This document shows, piece after piece, positions 1-10,256 of a stretch of DNA of 64,000 nucleotides. The stretch lies in contig NZ_JARNTV010000017.1 in the NCBI RefSeq assembly GCF_029433115.1, forward strand, positions 1-64,000, read 5' to 3'. The DNA comes from Sphingomonas sp. AOB5. Its GTDB lineage: Bacteria; Pseudomonadota; Alphaproteobacteria; Sphingomonadales; Sphingomonadaceae. The stretch's first letter is position 1; the number at the start of each line of letters is the position of its first letter. The notes under the pieces were generated by a model, which worked only from the letters and a program-made list of their open reading frames with translations, made no database searches and was not told where the DNA came from. The translations under genes and the position numbers were made by a program.

Positions 1-3000
1 ACCTGCGACCGCGACACGCGCTCGGCCGGCAGCGGCATCTCGCGCTTCGTCGAGGGCAGCGGCGGCAGCCTGCAGCGCGTCGACTTCCAGCTGCGCCCGA
101 CCGGCCTTGCTCCCGTCGCTCAGGACGCCCTGCCGATCACGCCCGAGGATGCCGGCATCGCTGCGGGCAATCGCACCGACTGGCTCGACCGGGCCGAACC
201 GGGCATCGCCTTCCTCTTCCCCGAGATCGACCACAACCCCCGCGCCCCCGCGATCCGCGTGGTGATCCGTCACCTGCCGGGCCAGCGCGTCGCGCTCACC
301 ATCGATGGCAAGCCGGTCGACGCACTCAGCTTCGACGGCACCGACACCGATCTCCCGCGCGGCGTCGCCGTCTCGCGCTGGACCGGCCTGCCGATCGTCG
401 AGGGCGACAACCGCCTCCAGGCCCGCGTGCTCAATGCCGATGGCAGCGTCGCCGCCACGCTCGACCGCACCGTCCATTATGCCAACACCCCTTCGCGCGC
501 GGTCTACGCCCCGGAAAAGTCGCGCCTGACTGCTGACGGTCTCGCCCGGCCGCTGATCGCGGTCCGCGTCACCGATCGCAGCGGCCGCCCGGTCCGCGCC
601 GGCACCATCGTACCGTTCCGCGTCGACCAGCCCTATCAGGCCGCCGTCGAAGGCGCCGCCCAGCAGGGCCGCCAGCTCGCCGGTCTCGAACGCACCCAGG
701 CCACTGCACAGGTGGTCGGCGACGACGGCATCGCCTTCATCGCGCTCCAGCCGACCCGCCAGTCGGGCATGGTCCGCGTCACCATCACGCTGGCCGACCG
801 CGAGCGCGAGCAGGTGAGCGAGGTCAAGGCCTGGCTCGCAGCGCCCGCACAGGACTGGGTCGCGGTCGGCTTCGGCAAGGGCACAATCGGCTACGAGACT
901 CTGTCCGGCGCCGAACGCCTCGACGCCGGGCAGGACCATGAAGTCATCACCGATGGCCAGCTCTCCTTCTATGCCAAGGGCCGGATCAAGGGTTCGTGGC
1001 TGCTCACCATGGCCTATGACAGCGACAAGGATACCGAGCGGATGCGCGAGCGCGGTATGCTCGGCAATATCGATCCGAACCGCTACTATACCGTCTATGG
1101 CGACGGCACCGAACAGGGCCTCGACACGCCCAGCCGCGGCAAGCTCTATGTCCGGCTCGAACGCCCCGAATTCCAGGCGCTGTACGGCGACTACGAGACC
1201 GGCTTCGTCGATACCCGCCTCGGCCGCTACAGCCGCACCATGAACGGTGTCCGCGCCGAATATACCGGCCGCACGCTCAGCTTCTCGGTCTTCGCCGCGA
1301 ACGACGACAGCCGCTATGGCCGCGACGAGATCCAAGGCAACGGCCTGTCGGGTCCCTATCGCCTGTCGGCCCGTGACATCGTGCCCGGCAGCGACAAGAT
1401 CATGCTGGAAACGCGCGACCGCTTCCGCTCCGAACTGGTGCTGGAAAACCGGCTGCTCACCCGCAATGTCGATTACGATATCGATCCGCTGGCCGGCACG
1501 ATCCGCTTCCGCGAGCCGATCCTCAGCCGTGACGAGAAGCTGAACCCGGTCTTCATCGTCGCCGAGTACGAGACCCGCAGCGGCATCAACGCGCTGGCGG
1601 CCGGCGCCCGCGCCACCGCAAAGCTCGGCCCGGCCGAGATCGGCGCGACCGTGCTGCGCGACGAGAGCCAGGGCAACGCCACCGTCGCCGCGGTCGACCT
1701 GAAGGTCCATGTCTCCGACACCACCGAAGTCCGCGCCGAAGCAGCCACCGGCGGGCGCCAGGGCATCGAGCATGGCCGCGCCTGGCTGGTCGAAGTCGAG
1801 CATCACTCGTCGAGCGCCGATCTGCTCGTCTATGCCCGCCAGCAGGACCGCGTGTTCGGTCTCGGCCAGCAGAACGGCGCCGAAGCCGGTGCCCGCAAGA
1901 TCGGTGCGGACGGCCGCCTCAAGCTCGGCTCGCGCTGGAGCCTGGTCGGCTCGGCATGGCACCAGCAGGACCTGACCGGCCCCGCCAGCCGCATCGCCGC
2001 CGATGCCCGTATCGAATATCGCCGGACCAGCGGCACCCTCTATGCCGGCGTCCGCATGGCGTTCGATCAGGGCGTGAGCGGCGCCGAGCGCAACTCGCTG
2101 CTGTTCACGCTGGGCGGCACCCAGAAGCTGTTCGGCAACCGCCTCGAACTGACCGCCGAGGCTCAGCTTCCCATCGGCGGCAAGGACGACAGCACCGATT
2201 TCCCGGCCCGCCAGCATCTTGGCGCGGCATGGCGCTTCAACGACTGGCTGCGCCTGATCGCCGATGTCGAAGTGGCCAAGGGCGACAAGTTCACGGCCCA
2301 GAATGCACGCGTCGGCTTCGATGTCGCGCCCTGGGGCGGCGCGCGCCTGCTCGCCACCGTTAATCAGGGCGAGATCGGCGAGAATGGCCGCCGCACCTTC
2401 GCCCAGTACGGCCTCAGCCAGTCGCTGCCGATCGGCAAGCGCTGGACCGTCGACGTCACCCTCGATTCCGCCAGCACGCTGTCGGGCCATATCCCGGCCG
2501 CCGAGGTGGTGAACCCGCTCCAGCCCGCATCCTCGGGCGGCTTCCTCGATCGCAGCGGGCTGCAGGAGGACTTCATCGCCGTCACGCTGGGCGCGACATA
2601 TCGCGGCGAGCGCTGGAGCTGGAACGGCCGCGCCGAGTATCGCGCTGCGGGCGAAGAACAGCGCCTCGGCCTCACCTCGAACCTGCTGCGTACCTTGGGC
2701 GAAGGCGCCACGCTGGCCTCGGGCGTCCGCGCCTTCCGCCTGCGGGAAGAGAATGGCTCGGTCTCCAGCTCGGTCAACGCCGATCTCGCCTTCGCGCTGC
2801 GCCCGATCGACAGCCGCTGGTCGCTGCTCGAACGCTTCCAGCTGCGCCACGAAAGCGCGAGCGGCGCGACCAGCCCGACCAACAGCCTGGGCATCCCGAC
2901 CTTCGCCAACGGCACCCTCGCCACGCTGCGCCTCGTGAACAATCTCGCGGTCAACTATCGCACCGGCAGCGAAGGCGCGGGCCATGGCTTCGAAGCCAGC

Positions 3001-3363
3001 CTCTACTACGGCATCAAATATGTCCGCGGCCGCTATGCCGACGAACGGATCGACGGCCTGATCGATGTGCTCGGCGTCGAGGTCCGCAAGGACGTCACCA
3101 CCCGCATCGATATCGGCGCACAGCTGGCGATGCAGCACAGCTGGCGCAGCGGCGCGGTGGCCTGGTCGTTCGGCCCCTCGATCGGCTTCTCGCCGGTCCG
3201 GAACCTGTGGATCACCGGCGGCTACAACATCGCCGGCTATCGCGACCGCGATTTCGAGGGCGCCCGCTGGACCCGTCAGGGCTTCTACGTCACCGCGCGG
3301 ATGAAGTTCGATCAGGAAAGCCTGAGCGACCTCATCTCGCCACTGCTGGAGAGAGGGCAATGA
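1..3363 (+). CDS. Outer-membrane beta-barrel protein with Ig-like N-terminal part (5' end missing)
   Basis: The frame is open from base 1 with no stop, so the gene begins outside the window; about 1,120 residues are visible. The first 270 or so visible residues look like Ig-like beta domains, for example the region around VRAGTIVPFRV near visible residue 200. The remainder is a long series of alternating aromatic/polar beta strands rich in Tyr, Arg and Gly, as in a large outer-membrane barrel, and it ends near FYVTARMKFD. The stop codon overlaps the next start (ATGA), so the two genes are probably co-translated. The downstream partner carries a DUF11-like domain, which suggests a surface or adhesin-like assembly. 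The family name and the function are uncertain. Confidence 0.7.
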   Translation, partial: TCDRDTRSAGSGISRFVEGSGGSLQRVDFQLRPTGLAPVAQDALPITPEDAGIAAGNRTDWLDRAEPGIAFLFPEIDHNPRAPAIRVVIRHLPGQRVALTIDGKPVDALSFDGTDTDLPRGVAVSRWTGLPIVEGDNRLQARVLNADGSVAATLDRTVHYANTPSRAVYAPEKSRLTADGLARPLIAVRVTDRSGRPVRAGTIVPFRVDQPYQAAVEGAAQQGRQLAGLERTQATAQVVGDDGIAFIALQPTRQSGMVRVTITLADREREQVSEVKAWLAAPAQDWVAVGFGKGTIGYETLSGAERLDAGQDHEVITDGQLSFYAKGRIKGSWLLTMAYDSDKDTERMRERGMLGNIDPNRYYTVYGDGTEQGLDTPSRGKLYVRLERPEFQALYGDYETGFVDTRLGRYSRTMNGVRAEYTGRTLSFSVFAANDDSRYGRDEIQGNGLSGPYRLSARDIVPGSDKIMLETRDRFRSELVLENRLLTRNVDYDIDPLAGTIRFREPILSRDEKLNPVFIVAEYETRSGINALAAGARATAKLGPAEIGATVLRDESQGNATVAAVDLKVHVSDTTEVRAEAATGGRQGIEHGRAWLVEVEHHSSSADLLVYARQQDRVFGLGQQNGAEAGARKIGADGRLKLGSRWSLVGSAWHQQDLTGPASRIAADARIEYRRTSGTLYAGVRMAFDQGVSGAERNSLLFTLGGTQKLFGNRLELTAEAQLPIGGKDDSTDFPARQHLGAAWRFNDWLRLIADVEVAKGDKFTAQNARVGFDVAPWGGARLLATVNQGEIGENGRRTFAQYGLSQSLPIGKRWTVDVTLDSASTLSGHIPAAEVVNPLQPASSGGFLDRSGLQEDFIAVTLGATYRGERWSWNGRAEYRAAGEEQRLGLTSNLLRTLGEGATLASGVRAFRLREENGSVSSSVNADLAFALRPIDSRWSLLERFQLRHESASGATSPTNSLGIPTFANGTLATLRLVNNLAVNYRTGSEGAGHGFEASLYYGIKYVRGRYADERIDGLIDVLGVEVRKDVTTRIDIGAQLAMQHSWRSGAVAWSFGPSIGFSPVRNLWITGGYNIAGYRDRDFEGARWTRQGFYVTARMKFDQESLSDLISPLLERGQ

Positions 3364-3854
3364 ACAAGGCGATCCGCTTGCTCCCCCTGGTCCTGCTGAT
3401 GGCGTTCGCGCCGCTGACCATCGTCAAGAGCTCCGCCGTCGTGTCGGACCCGCAGGGCAATCTGCTGCCCAAGCGCGTTCCCGGCTCGCTGGTCGATTAC
3501 ACCGTGTCGATCACCAACCCGAATAGCGCGCTGACCACCGTCAACGGCGTGACCTTCACCGATGCGATCCCCGCCAACACGATCCTGCGCGTTGGCGATC
3601 TCGGCCTGCTCGCCGGCTCGGGGCCGGTCGTCTATACCGACGGCCTCGTCCCGCCGAGCCTGCTGACCTACAGCTTCACCTCGCTCGGCAGCACCACCGA
3701 CCGGCTCGACTTCTCGAACGATAACGGCGCGACCTGGACCTACACGCCCAGCGGCGAGTTCGACGCGCACGTCACCAATATCCGCGTGCGGATGGGCGGC
3801 AATCAGGTCGCCGGATCGTCGTTCACCCTCCGCTTCCGCGTGAAGGTGAAGTGA
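3360..3854 (+). CDS. Secreted DUF11-like small protein
   Basis: This is a 164-residue protein starting at the ATG that overlaps the stop of the preceding barrel gene (ATGA). Residues 1-24 form a signal peptide (MNKAIRLLPLVLLMAFAPLT). The mature part matches the DUF11 style: YTVSITNPNS followed by VTFTDAIPANT, a pattern typical of extracellular beta-sandwich repeats. It probably acts in the periplasm or at the cell surface together with the barrel protein encoded upstream. A single DUF11-type unit in a free-standing small protein is modest in size for this family. The exact role is unknown. Confidence 0.7.
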   Translation: MNKAIRLLPLVLLMAFAPLTIVKSSAVVSDPQGNLLPKRVPGSLVDYTVSITNPNSALTTVNGVTFTDAIPANTILRVGDLGLLAGSGPVVYTDGLVPPSLLTYSFTSLGSTTDRLDFSNDNGATWTYTPSGEFDAHVTNIRVRMGGNQVAGSSFTLRFRVKVK

Positions 3855-3857
3855 GTC

Positions 3858-4430
3858 TCAATCGACGCTGAAGCAGTTGGCGATGCGCATGTCGCGCTCG
3901 ACCACGCGCGCGGTAAGCCGCAGGATCAGGTTCTGGGCCTGCTGCCAGGCACTCGCCTCGCCATCCCACCCTTCTTCGACGAAGCGGCTGCCCCAGCCCT
4001 CGGCCAGCGCCAGCACGCGTTCGTCCAGCGCACCCGCATCCGCGCGGATGATCACCGATGGGAAAGGCAGCACGATTCGCGGGGCGGCGAACTTGTCGCC
4101 CTCGTCCTGACGCCCCTGCGGCGCGAACAGCAGTGCACCGGCGACGCGTGACACATAGGGTGTCGGCGACAGGCGGGCCCACCATGCCGTCGCGTTGCAG
4201 CTCTCGCCGCTGGCGACCAGCAGCACGGGCTTCTCCGCGCGCTTCACGGCTTCGTCCATGCGGACGGCCCACAGGTTGCGCTGTGCGGGGGTCTCCGCGT
4301 CATAATCGACATGATCGTCGCCGAATCGCGGCCAGTTGAGCAGCGACTTCCACGTCGCGGCGCGGGCATCGCGACCGGCAGTGGTCACGACCGAAAACAG
4401 ATCACCGGCGGGCAGAGCAAGGGACGTCAT
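3858..4430 (-). CDS. RBBP9/YdeN-like small alpha/beta hydrolase
   Basis: A cytosolic protein of 190 residues. The preferred start is the ATG at 4430, which has a GGAG seven bases upstream; an in-frame ATG at 4448 also exists. The segment PVLLVASGESCNATAWWA aligns with the nucleophile elbow of RBBP9/YdeN serine hydrolases, and VIIRADAGALDERVLALAEGWGSRFVEEG resembles their C-terminal part, where the acid and His usually lie. The nucleophile segment is not the usual HSLGC: it reads SGESC, so catalysis is uncertain. The gene converges on the DUF11-like gene with only 3 bp between the stops. Family placement is by pattern and moderate. Confidence 0.6.
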   Translation of the reverse strand: MTSLALPAGDLFSVVTTAGRDARAATWKSLLNWPRFGDDHVDYDAETPAQRNLWAVRMDEAVKRAEKPVLLVASGESCNATAWWARLSPTPYVSRVAGALLFAPQGRQDEGDKFAAPRIVLPFPSVIIRADAGALDERVLALAEGWGSRFVEEGWDGEASAWQQAQNLILRLTARVVERDMRIANCFSVD

Positions 4431-4613
4431 CGCGCATCTCCATCTCAAGCAGGCTCACGGTTATTCCTACCGCGTAACTATGCAATGGAGTTGCGCCAAA
4501 GGGCCGTCAGGCTGCGACGAGTGATTGCCGACGCCCTGGCGCGCGCAAGATTCGCAAAGCCAAAGCCGCACATCGCCGGACCGGAACCGGTTTCGAATGA
4601 CGATGTGGGGAAA

Positions 4614-4690
4614 TGGCGCACCCGGAACGATTCGAACGTCCGACCCTCAGATTCGTAGTCTGATGCTCTATCCAGCTGAGCTACGGGTGC
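4614..4690 (-). tRNA. tRNA-Arg (ACG)
   Basis: The minus strand gives a complete cloverleaf of 77 nt including an encoded CCA. The acceptor stem GCACCCG pairs with CGGGTGC, the D-arm is GCTCAGCTGGATAGAGC, the anticodon loop CTACGAA carries ACG, and the T-arm contains GTTCGAATC. The discriminator base is G. The ACG anticodon is read as inosine and serves CGN arginine codons. Confidence 0.95.
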
Positions 4691-4805
4691 TTGGGAGTGG
4701 CGCTCTTAGAAGCCCCTCCGGATCGGCGCAACCCATTTTTCCAGCTTTTTACGCTTTTGCTCAAGCGAGTTGCCACTCTACCCGCTCGGGCATAGACCAG
4801 CGCCC

Positions 4806-5300
4806 ATGCGAGCCCTTGCTTTCCCCCTTCTCGCGCTGGCCGTCAGCGGCTGCGTCGATGTCGACAGCAAATATCCGTCGCTGCTGCCGCGGCCCATCGA
4901 ATCAACCGGTACCGCGGAGCCGCCCGCTCGCCCCGAGCCAGTCGCCACGCCCGATCCCGTGCTCGACAAGCGGATCGCCGATATCGTCGCCACGCTCGAC
5001 AAGGCCCAGCGCGACTTCACCGTTGCCTCGCAGGATGCCGAAGCGCGGATCGCGGTCGCCCGCGGTCTACCGGAAGGGTCCGACCCTTGGCTCGACGCCC
5101 AGTCCGCACTGACGACGCTCGGCGCCGCTCGCGGCCCGGTGTCCGAAGCGCTGGTCGATCTCGAACGGCTGGCAGTCGATCGCGCACAGGAAGGCAAGCC
5201 GCCCTACCCTGCGCTCGACGCCGCGATCGCACGCGCGTCGAAGCTCAACGACGACCAGAGCGCGCGCATCGGGCTACTTGAGGGCGCGCTGAAGCCCTAG
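4806..5300 (+). CDS. Putative lipoprotein, unknown function
   Basis: A 164-residue protein. The start is the ATG at 4806, which begins a lipoprotein signal peptide: MRALAFPLLALAVSGC, with a lipobox LAVSGC and the acylated Cys at residue 16. An upstream ATG at 4770 would bury this signal and is less likely. After a Pro-rich linker (about residues 30-55) the rest is predicted helical, with DKRIADIVATLDKAQRDFTVASQDAE suggesting a coiled coil. It is probably a periplasmic, membrane-anchored protein. I do not recognise the family. It converges on the spermidine synthase-like gene on the other strand. Confidence 0.6.
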   Translation: MRALAFPLLALAVSGCVDVDSKYPSLLPRPIESTGTAEPPARPEPVATPDPVLDKRIADIVATLDKAQRDFTVASQDAEARIAVARGLPEGSDPWLDAQSALTTLGAARGPVSEALVDLERLAVDRAQEGKPPYPALDAAIARASKLNDDQSARIGLLEGALKP

Positions 5301-5352
5301 CACCGACCCGCTTGAAATGTTGGATATCGCCTGTTGAAGTCAGGGCACAGCC

Positions 5353-7614
5353 CTAGTCGTCGCTGTCCCAAGGCATCTTGGCGGGCCGCAGCACCGGCAC
5401 GATCGACGCATAGTCGTCGGTCCAGCCGGGCACGCCGAACTCGGGCACCAGCACCTTCCACTCGCCACCGCGCGCGACCAGCCGGTCGAGGACCTTCGGA
5501 TCACGCGAAAGGGCGATCCAGTCCGACGCGCCCGCTTCGTCGACCAGTTCCTCGTCGGGGCTCGGATTGTAGTAGAGCCGCTCGGCATACCAGCCGCCAC
5601 GCCGCGCCGCTTCGGCCACGATCGGATCGAGCGCCAGGTAGCGGTTCGAGATATGGACCATCAGCAGCCCGTTGGGCGCCAGCACCCGGCCATAGGTGGC
5701 ATAGGCTTCGGCGGTCATCAGGTGCATCGGCACCGCGTCCGACGAAAAGGCGTCGAGCGCCAGCAGGTCGAGGCTGTTCGCCCCCTGCTCGGCCAGCCGC
5801 AACCGGGCGTCGCCGATCACGATGTTCGCGTTGGGCAGGCACTGCGACAGGAAGGTGAACTTCCCCGAATCGCGCGCGATGCGCACCACTGCGGGGTCGA
5901 TCTCGTAGATCCGCCATTGCTGGCCCGGCTTCGCGTAACAGGCCAGCGTACCGGTCCCGAGTCCGACCACGCCGATGCGGGCATGCGGGCCGTACAGTTC
6001 CGGTGCGGCGGCCATCGCCAGCCCGACGCCGGACTTGGTGAAATAATAGGTCGTGGGCTGGCGCGATTTCGCGCCCTTCAGCTGGATGCCATGCAGCGTC
6101 GTCCCATGCGCCAGCCGCACCTGATCGGGCAGGTCGGTGATGGTGTAGACCCCGAAATAGCTGCGCGTACGGTCGCCCCCGGCCGAAACCTGGATCGCCT
6201 GATAGCCGCCATAGAGGAACATCGCCGCCGCCAGCGACGCGAAGAAGGCCAGCGGCTTGCCGATCGAGAGCAGCCCGAAGATCGCGACGCCAAGGAAGGC
6301 GAACTGCACCGCGCTAGGCCCCATGCCGAACGGGTCGCGGATCCCGGCCACCAGCAGCAGCGACACGACCAGCGCGACCACCAGCACCTTGATCCGCACG
6401 ATCTGCGTATCGCCGCTCCACAGCTTGCCGATGATCGGGAACAGGAACACCTGCGGCACCAGCGCGCCGGCGGCGAGGATCAGCAGCGGATATTCATAGG
6501 TCCAGTCGAAGACGATCGGCGCGATCAGCGCGGAGAACACACCGCCCAGCACACCGCCGACCGACATCGCCAGATAGAAGCCGGTCAGCCGGTCCGGCGC
6601 CGGCCGCAGCGCATACATGCGCGCGTGGCAGGCGACGGAGACCACGAACAACAGCATCACGCCGATGAACGCGTTCAGATAGGCATATTCGTGATGGCCC
6701 GAGATCAGCGTGGCGCCGAACAGCAACAGGCAGATCGGCGCGAACTTGCCGAGCAAGTCGGCCAGGATCCGGCTGTCCGAGAAGGCGACCGAGAAGCTCA
6801 GCAGGTACAGCCCCAGCGGCACGACCCACAGCAGCGGCACCGCAACGATATCGGTGGTGAGGAAGGTCGTCGTCGCCAGCATCAGCCCCGAGGGGACCAG
6901 CGCTAGCACGATCCAGTGCAGCACCATCCGGCGGCTGGGCGGCTCGCTGCTATGCACGACATGGGGCACGTCCGCCGACTTGCGCGGCAACAGCAATGCG
7001 CATCCGGCCACCAGCAGGAACACCAGCGCATAGCCGCCGGTCCACATCCAGCTCTGGCTGCGCAGCGCCATGTTGGGCTCGACCAGGATCGGATAGGTGA
7101 TCAAGCCGCCAAAGCTGCCGATGTTCGACGCGGCATAGAGTGCGTAAGGATCGCGCCCGCCGCTCGCCACGCTATACCAGCGCTGGAGCAACGGCGCCTG
7201 CGCGGCAATGGCGAAGAACAGCGGCCCGATCGACGCGACCAGCAGCCACGGCACCCAGATGGTCGGCTCGGCATCGGCGGGCAGGTTCATCGAGATCAAC
7301 CCGATCGGTAGCCACAGGGCCGCAACCGCCAGCACGCCCAGATGGATCGCCGCCTGCCGCCTCACCGGCACCCGGCCCAGCCAGTGCGCATAGGCATATC
7401 CACCCAGCAGCAGCGCCTGATAGACCAGCATCGCCGAGTTCCACACCGCCGGCGCACCGCCCAGCTTGGGCAGCGCCATGCGCGCGACCATCGGCTGGAC
7501 GAGGAACAGCAGGAAGGATCCGGCAAGGATCGCGAGGACGAACAGCTTGTGCGTGACGCCGGAGGCCTTGCCCTGCGGAGCCTCTGCCATCTCGTCCACC
7601 TGATCCGTCATCAA
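5353..7614 (-). CDS. Membrane-anchored spermidine synthase-like protein (fused transporter-like/methyltransferase fold)
   Basis: A protein of 753 residues. About the first 480 residues are a run of hydrophobic segments (for example LFVLAILAGSFLLFLVQPMV) resembling an MFS-like membrane domain. The C-terminal part is a spermidine-synthase-type Rossmann domain: GVVGLGTGTLACYA is the nucleotide-binding loop, YEIDPAVV the acidic strand, and LLALDAFSSDAVPMHLMT the segment with the conserved Asp. Such fused proteins are widespread in proteobacteria, but their substrate is generally not established, and true polyamine synthesis should not be assumed. The gene stands alone, 62 bp from the acetyltransferase operon. 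Confidence 0.85.
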   Translation of the reverse strand: MMTDQVDEMAEAPQGKASGVTHKLFVLAILAGSFLLFLVQPMVARMALPKLGGAPAVWNSAMLVYQALLLGGYAYAHWLGRVPVRRQAAIHLGVLAVAALWLPIGLISMNLPADAEPTIWVPWLLVASIGPLFFAIAAQAPLLQRWYSVASGGRDPYALYAASNIGSFGGLITYPILVEPNMALRSQSWMWTGGYALVFLLVAGCALLLPRKSADVPHVVHSSEPPSRRMVLHWIVLALVPSGLMLATTTFLTTDIVAVPLLWVVPLGLYLLSFSVAFSDSRILADLLGKFAPICLLLFGATLISGHHEYAYLNAFIGVMLLFVVSVACHARMYALRPAPDRLTGFYLAMSVGGVLGGVFSALIAPIVFDWTYEYPLLILAAGALVPQVFLFPIIGKLWSGDTQIVRIKVLVVALVVSLLLVAGIRDPFGMGPSAVQFAFLGVAIFGLLSIGKPLAFFASLAAAMFLYGGYQAIQVSAGGDRTRSYFGVYTITDLPDQVRLAHGTTLHGIQLKGAKSRQPTTYYFTKSGVGLAMAAAPELYGPHARIGVVGLGTGTLACYAKPGQQWRIYEIDPAVVRIARDSGKFTFLSQCLPNANIVIGDARLRLAEQGANSLDLLALDAFSSDAVPMHLMTAEAYATYGRVLAPNGLLMVHISNRYLALDPIVAEAARRGGWYAERLYYNPSPDEELVDEAGASDWIALSRDPKVLDRLVARGGEWKVLVPEFGVPGWTDDYASIVPVLRPAKMPWDSDD

Positions 7615-7676
7615 AATCGTCCTCCCCGTAATACGGGATTAGGGCTGTATGGTTTCCCTGCGATTAACCACGGCAG

Positions 7677-8207
7677 CTATTTGGCAGGGCGGGCAATCCG
7701 ATAGGTGATATGCGGGATCAGGTCACCCACCGCCTTGGGATGATCGAAATCGTCGTCCGGCGCGCGGGTCATGCCCAGCCGTTCCATCAGTCCCCAGCTG
7801 TTGGCGTTGCCCGGCGTGGTGATCGCCGCGACGCTGCCCACCTCCAGATTGGCCCATACCCAGTCGAGGCTGGCCTGCGCCGCTTCGCGGGCATAGCCCT
7901 TGCCCCAATGCTCGTGCGCCAGCCGCCAGCCGATCTCGATCTCGCCTTCGATCGGCGTGTTCTCGGCGCCCGGTTTCACGCCGCAAAAGCCAAGGAACGC
8001 GCCATCCTCGCGCCGCTCGACTGCCCAGAAGGTGTAGCCGACCGCCTCGCGGATGCCGTCGATCCGCGTGATCGCCGCTTCGGTCTCCTCCCGGCTCATC
8101 AGCGGACCGAGCGTCGCCATCACGCGCGGGTCCTGCCCCATCGCCGCGAACGGATCGAGATCGCTGTCCTTCCAGCCGCGCAGGATCAGGCGTTCGGTCT
8201 CGATCAT
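7677..8207 (-). CDS. GNAT family N-acetyltransferase (RimJ/RimL type), third of three
   Basis: A 176-residue cytosolic acetyltransferase. It starts with [12 protein letters not shown], the typical RimJ-like beginning, and carries the acetyl-CoA loop HWGKGYAREAA and the late motif NANSWGLMERLGM. Its start codon overlaps the stop of the preceding gene (ATGA), so the three neighbouring GNAT genes are translated as one unit behind hemB. The target (ribosomal protein N-terminus or small amine) cannot be told from sequence. A longer frame running upstream to 8567 is only read-through in the same frame and lies inside the neighbouring gene. Confidence 0.9.
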   Translation of the reverse strand: MIETERLILRGWKDSDLDPFAAMGQDPRVMATLGPLMSREETEAAITRIDGIREAVGYTFWAVERREDGAFLGFCGVKPGAENTPIEGEIEIGWRLAHEHWGKGYAREAAQASLDWVWANLEVGSVAAITTPGNANSWGLMERLGMTRAPDDDFDHPKAVGDLIPHITYRIARPAK

Positions 8208-8736
8208 GCCGACCTCTCGATGGCGTAGACGATCATCGCGCCGAACGGATCGCCCGCCGCATAATCGGGATGATGGAAGTCCAGATCGGTCCGCCGCGCC
8301 ATGCCCAGCCGCACCATCAGTCCCCATGACGACGTGTTGCCGATCACCGTCCAGGCCGAGATGCGCGGACGGCTGGTATTCGCCCAGCCCCAGGCGATGC
8401 TCGCCTGCGCCGCCTCGCGCGCGATCCCCTGCCCCCAATGCGCCTCGCCGATGCGCCAGCCGACTTCGAGCTCCTCGGGCACCGGCGTTCCGGCATGCCC
8501 GCCGATCCGCACCCCGCACACTCCGGCCAGTTCGCCGCTGTCGCGCTTCTCGACCGCCCACATGCAATGGCCGTCGCGCGCCTGCAGCGCCATCTGGCGA
8601 TCGATCAGCAAATCATGTTTCTCGCGCGTAGTCGGCCCGCCGAAATGCGCCATCATCGCAGGCGTGTTCACCAGCGCGTGAAAGCCCGGCTTGTCCGCCT
8701 CGCGCCACGGACGGAGCAGCAACCGCCCGGTCTCGA

Positions 8737-8740
<4 letters not shown>
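8204..8740 (-). CDS. GNAT family N-acetyltransferase, second of three
   Basis: A 178-residue acetyltransferase paralogous to its two neighbours. It begins MIETGRLLLRPWREAD, has the acetyl-CoA-binding loop HWGQGIAREAAQASI and the conserved NTSSWGLMVRLGM near the C-terminus. ATGA overlaps join it to both neighbours, which points to strict translational coupling. The paralogues differ in the substrate-facing parts (for instance the HCMWAVEKRDSGE region), so each may have a different target. Substrate unknown. Confidence 0.9.

Positions 8741-10256
<1,516 letters not shown>

Noticed and set aside
5653..6906. A 417-codon frame antisense to the spermidine synthase-like gene
   Set aside because: Low-complexity Arg/Gln/His-rich translation that mirrors the membrane domain on the other strand.
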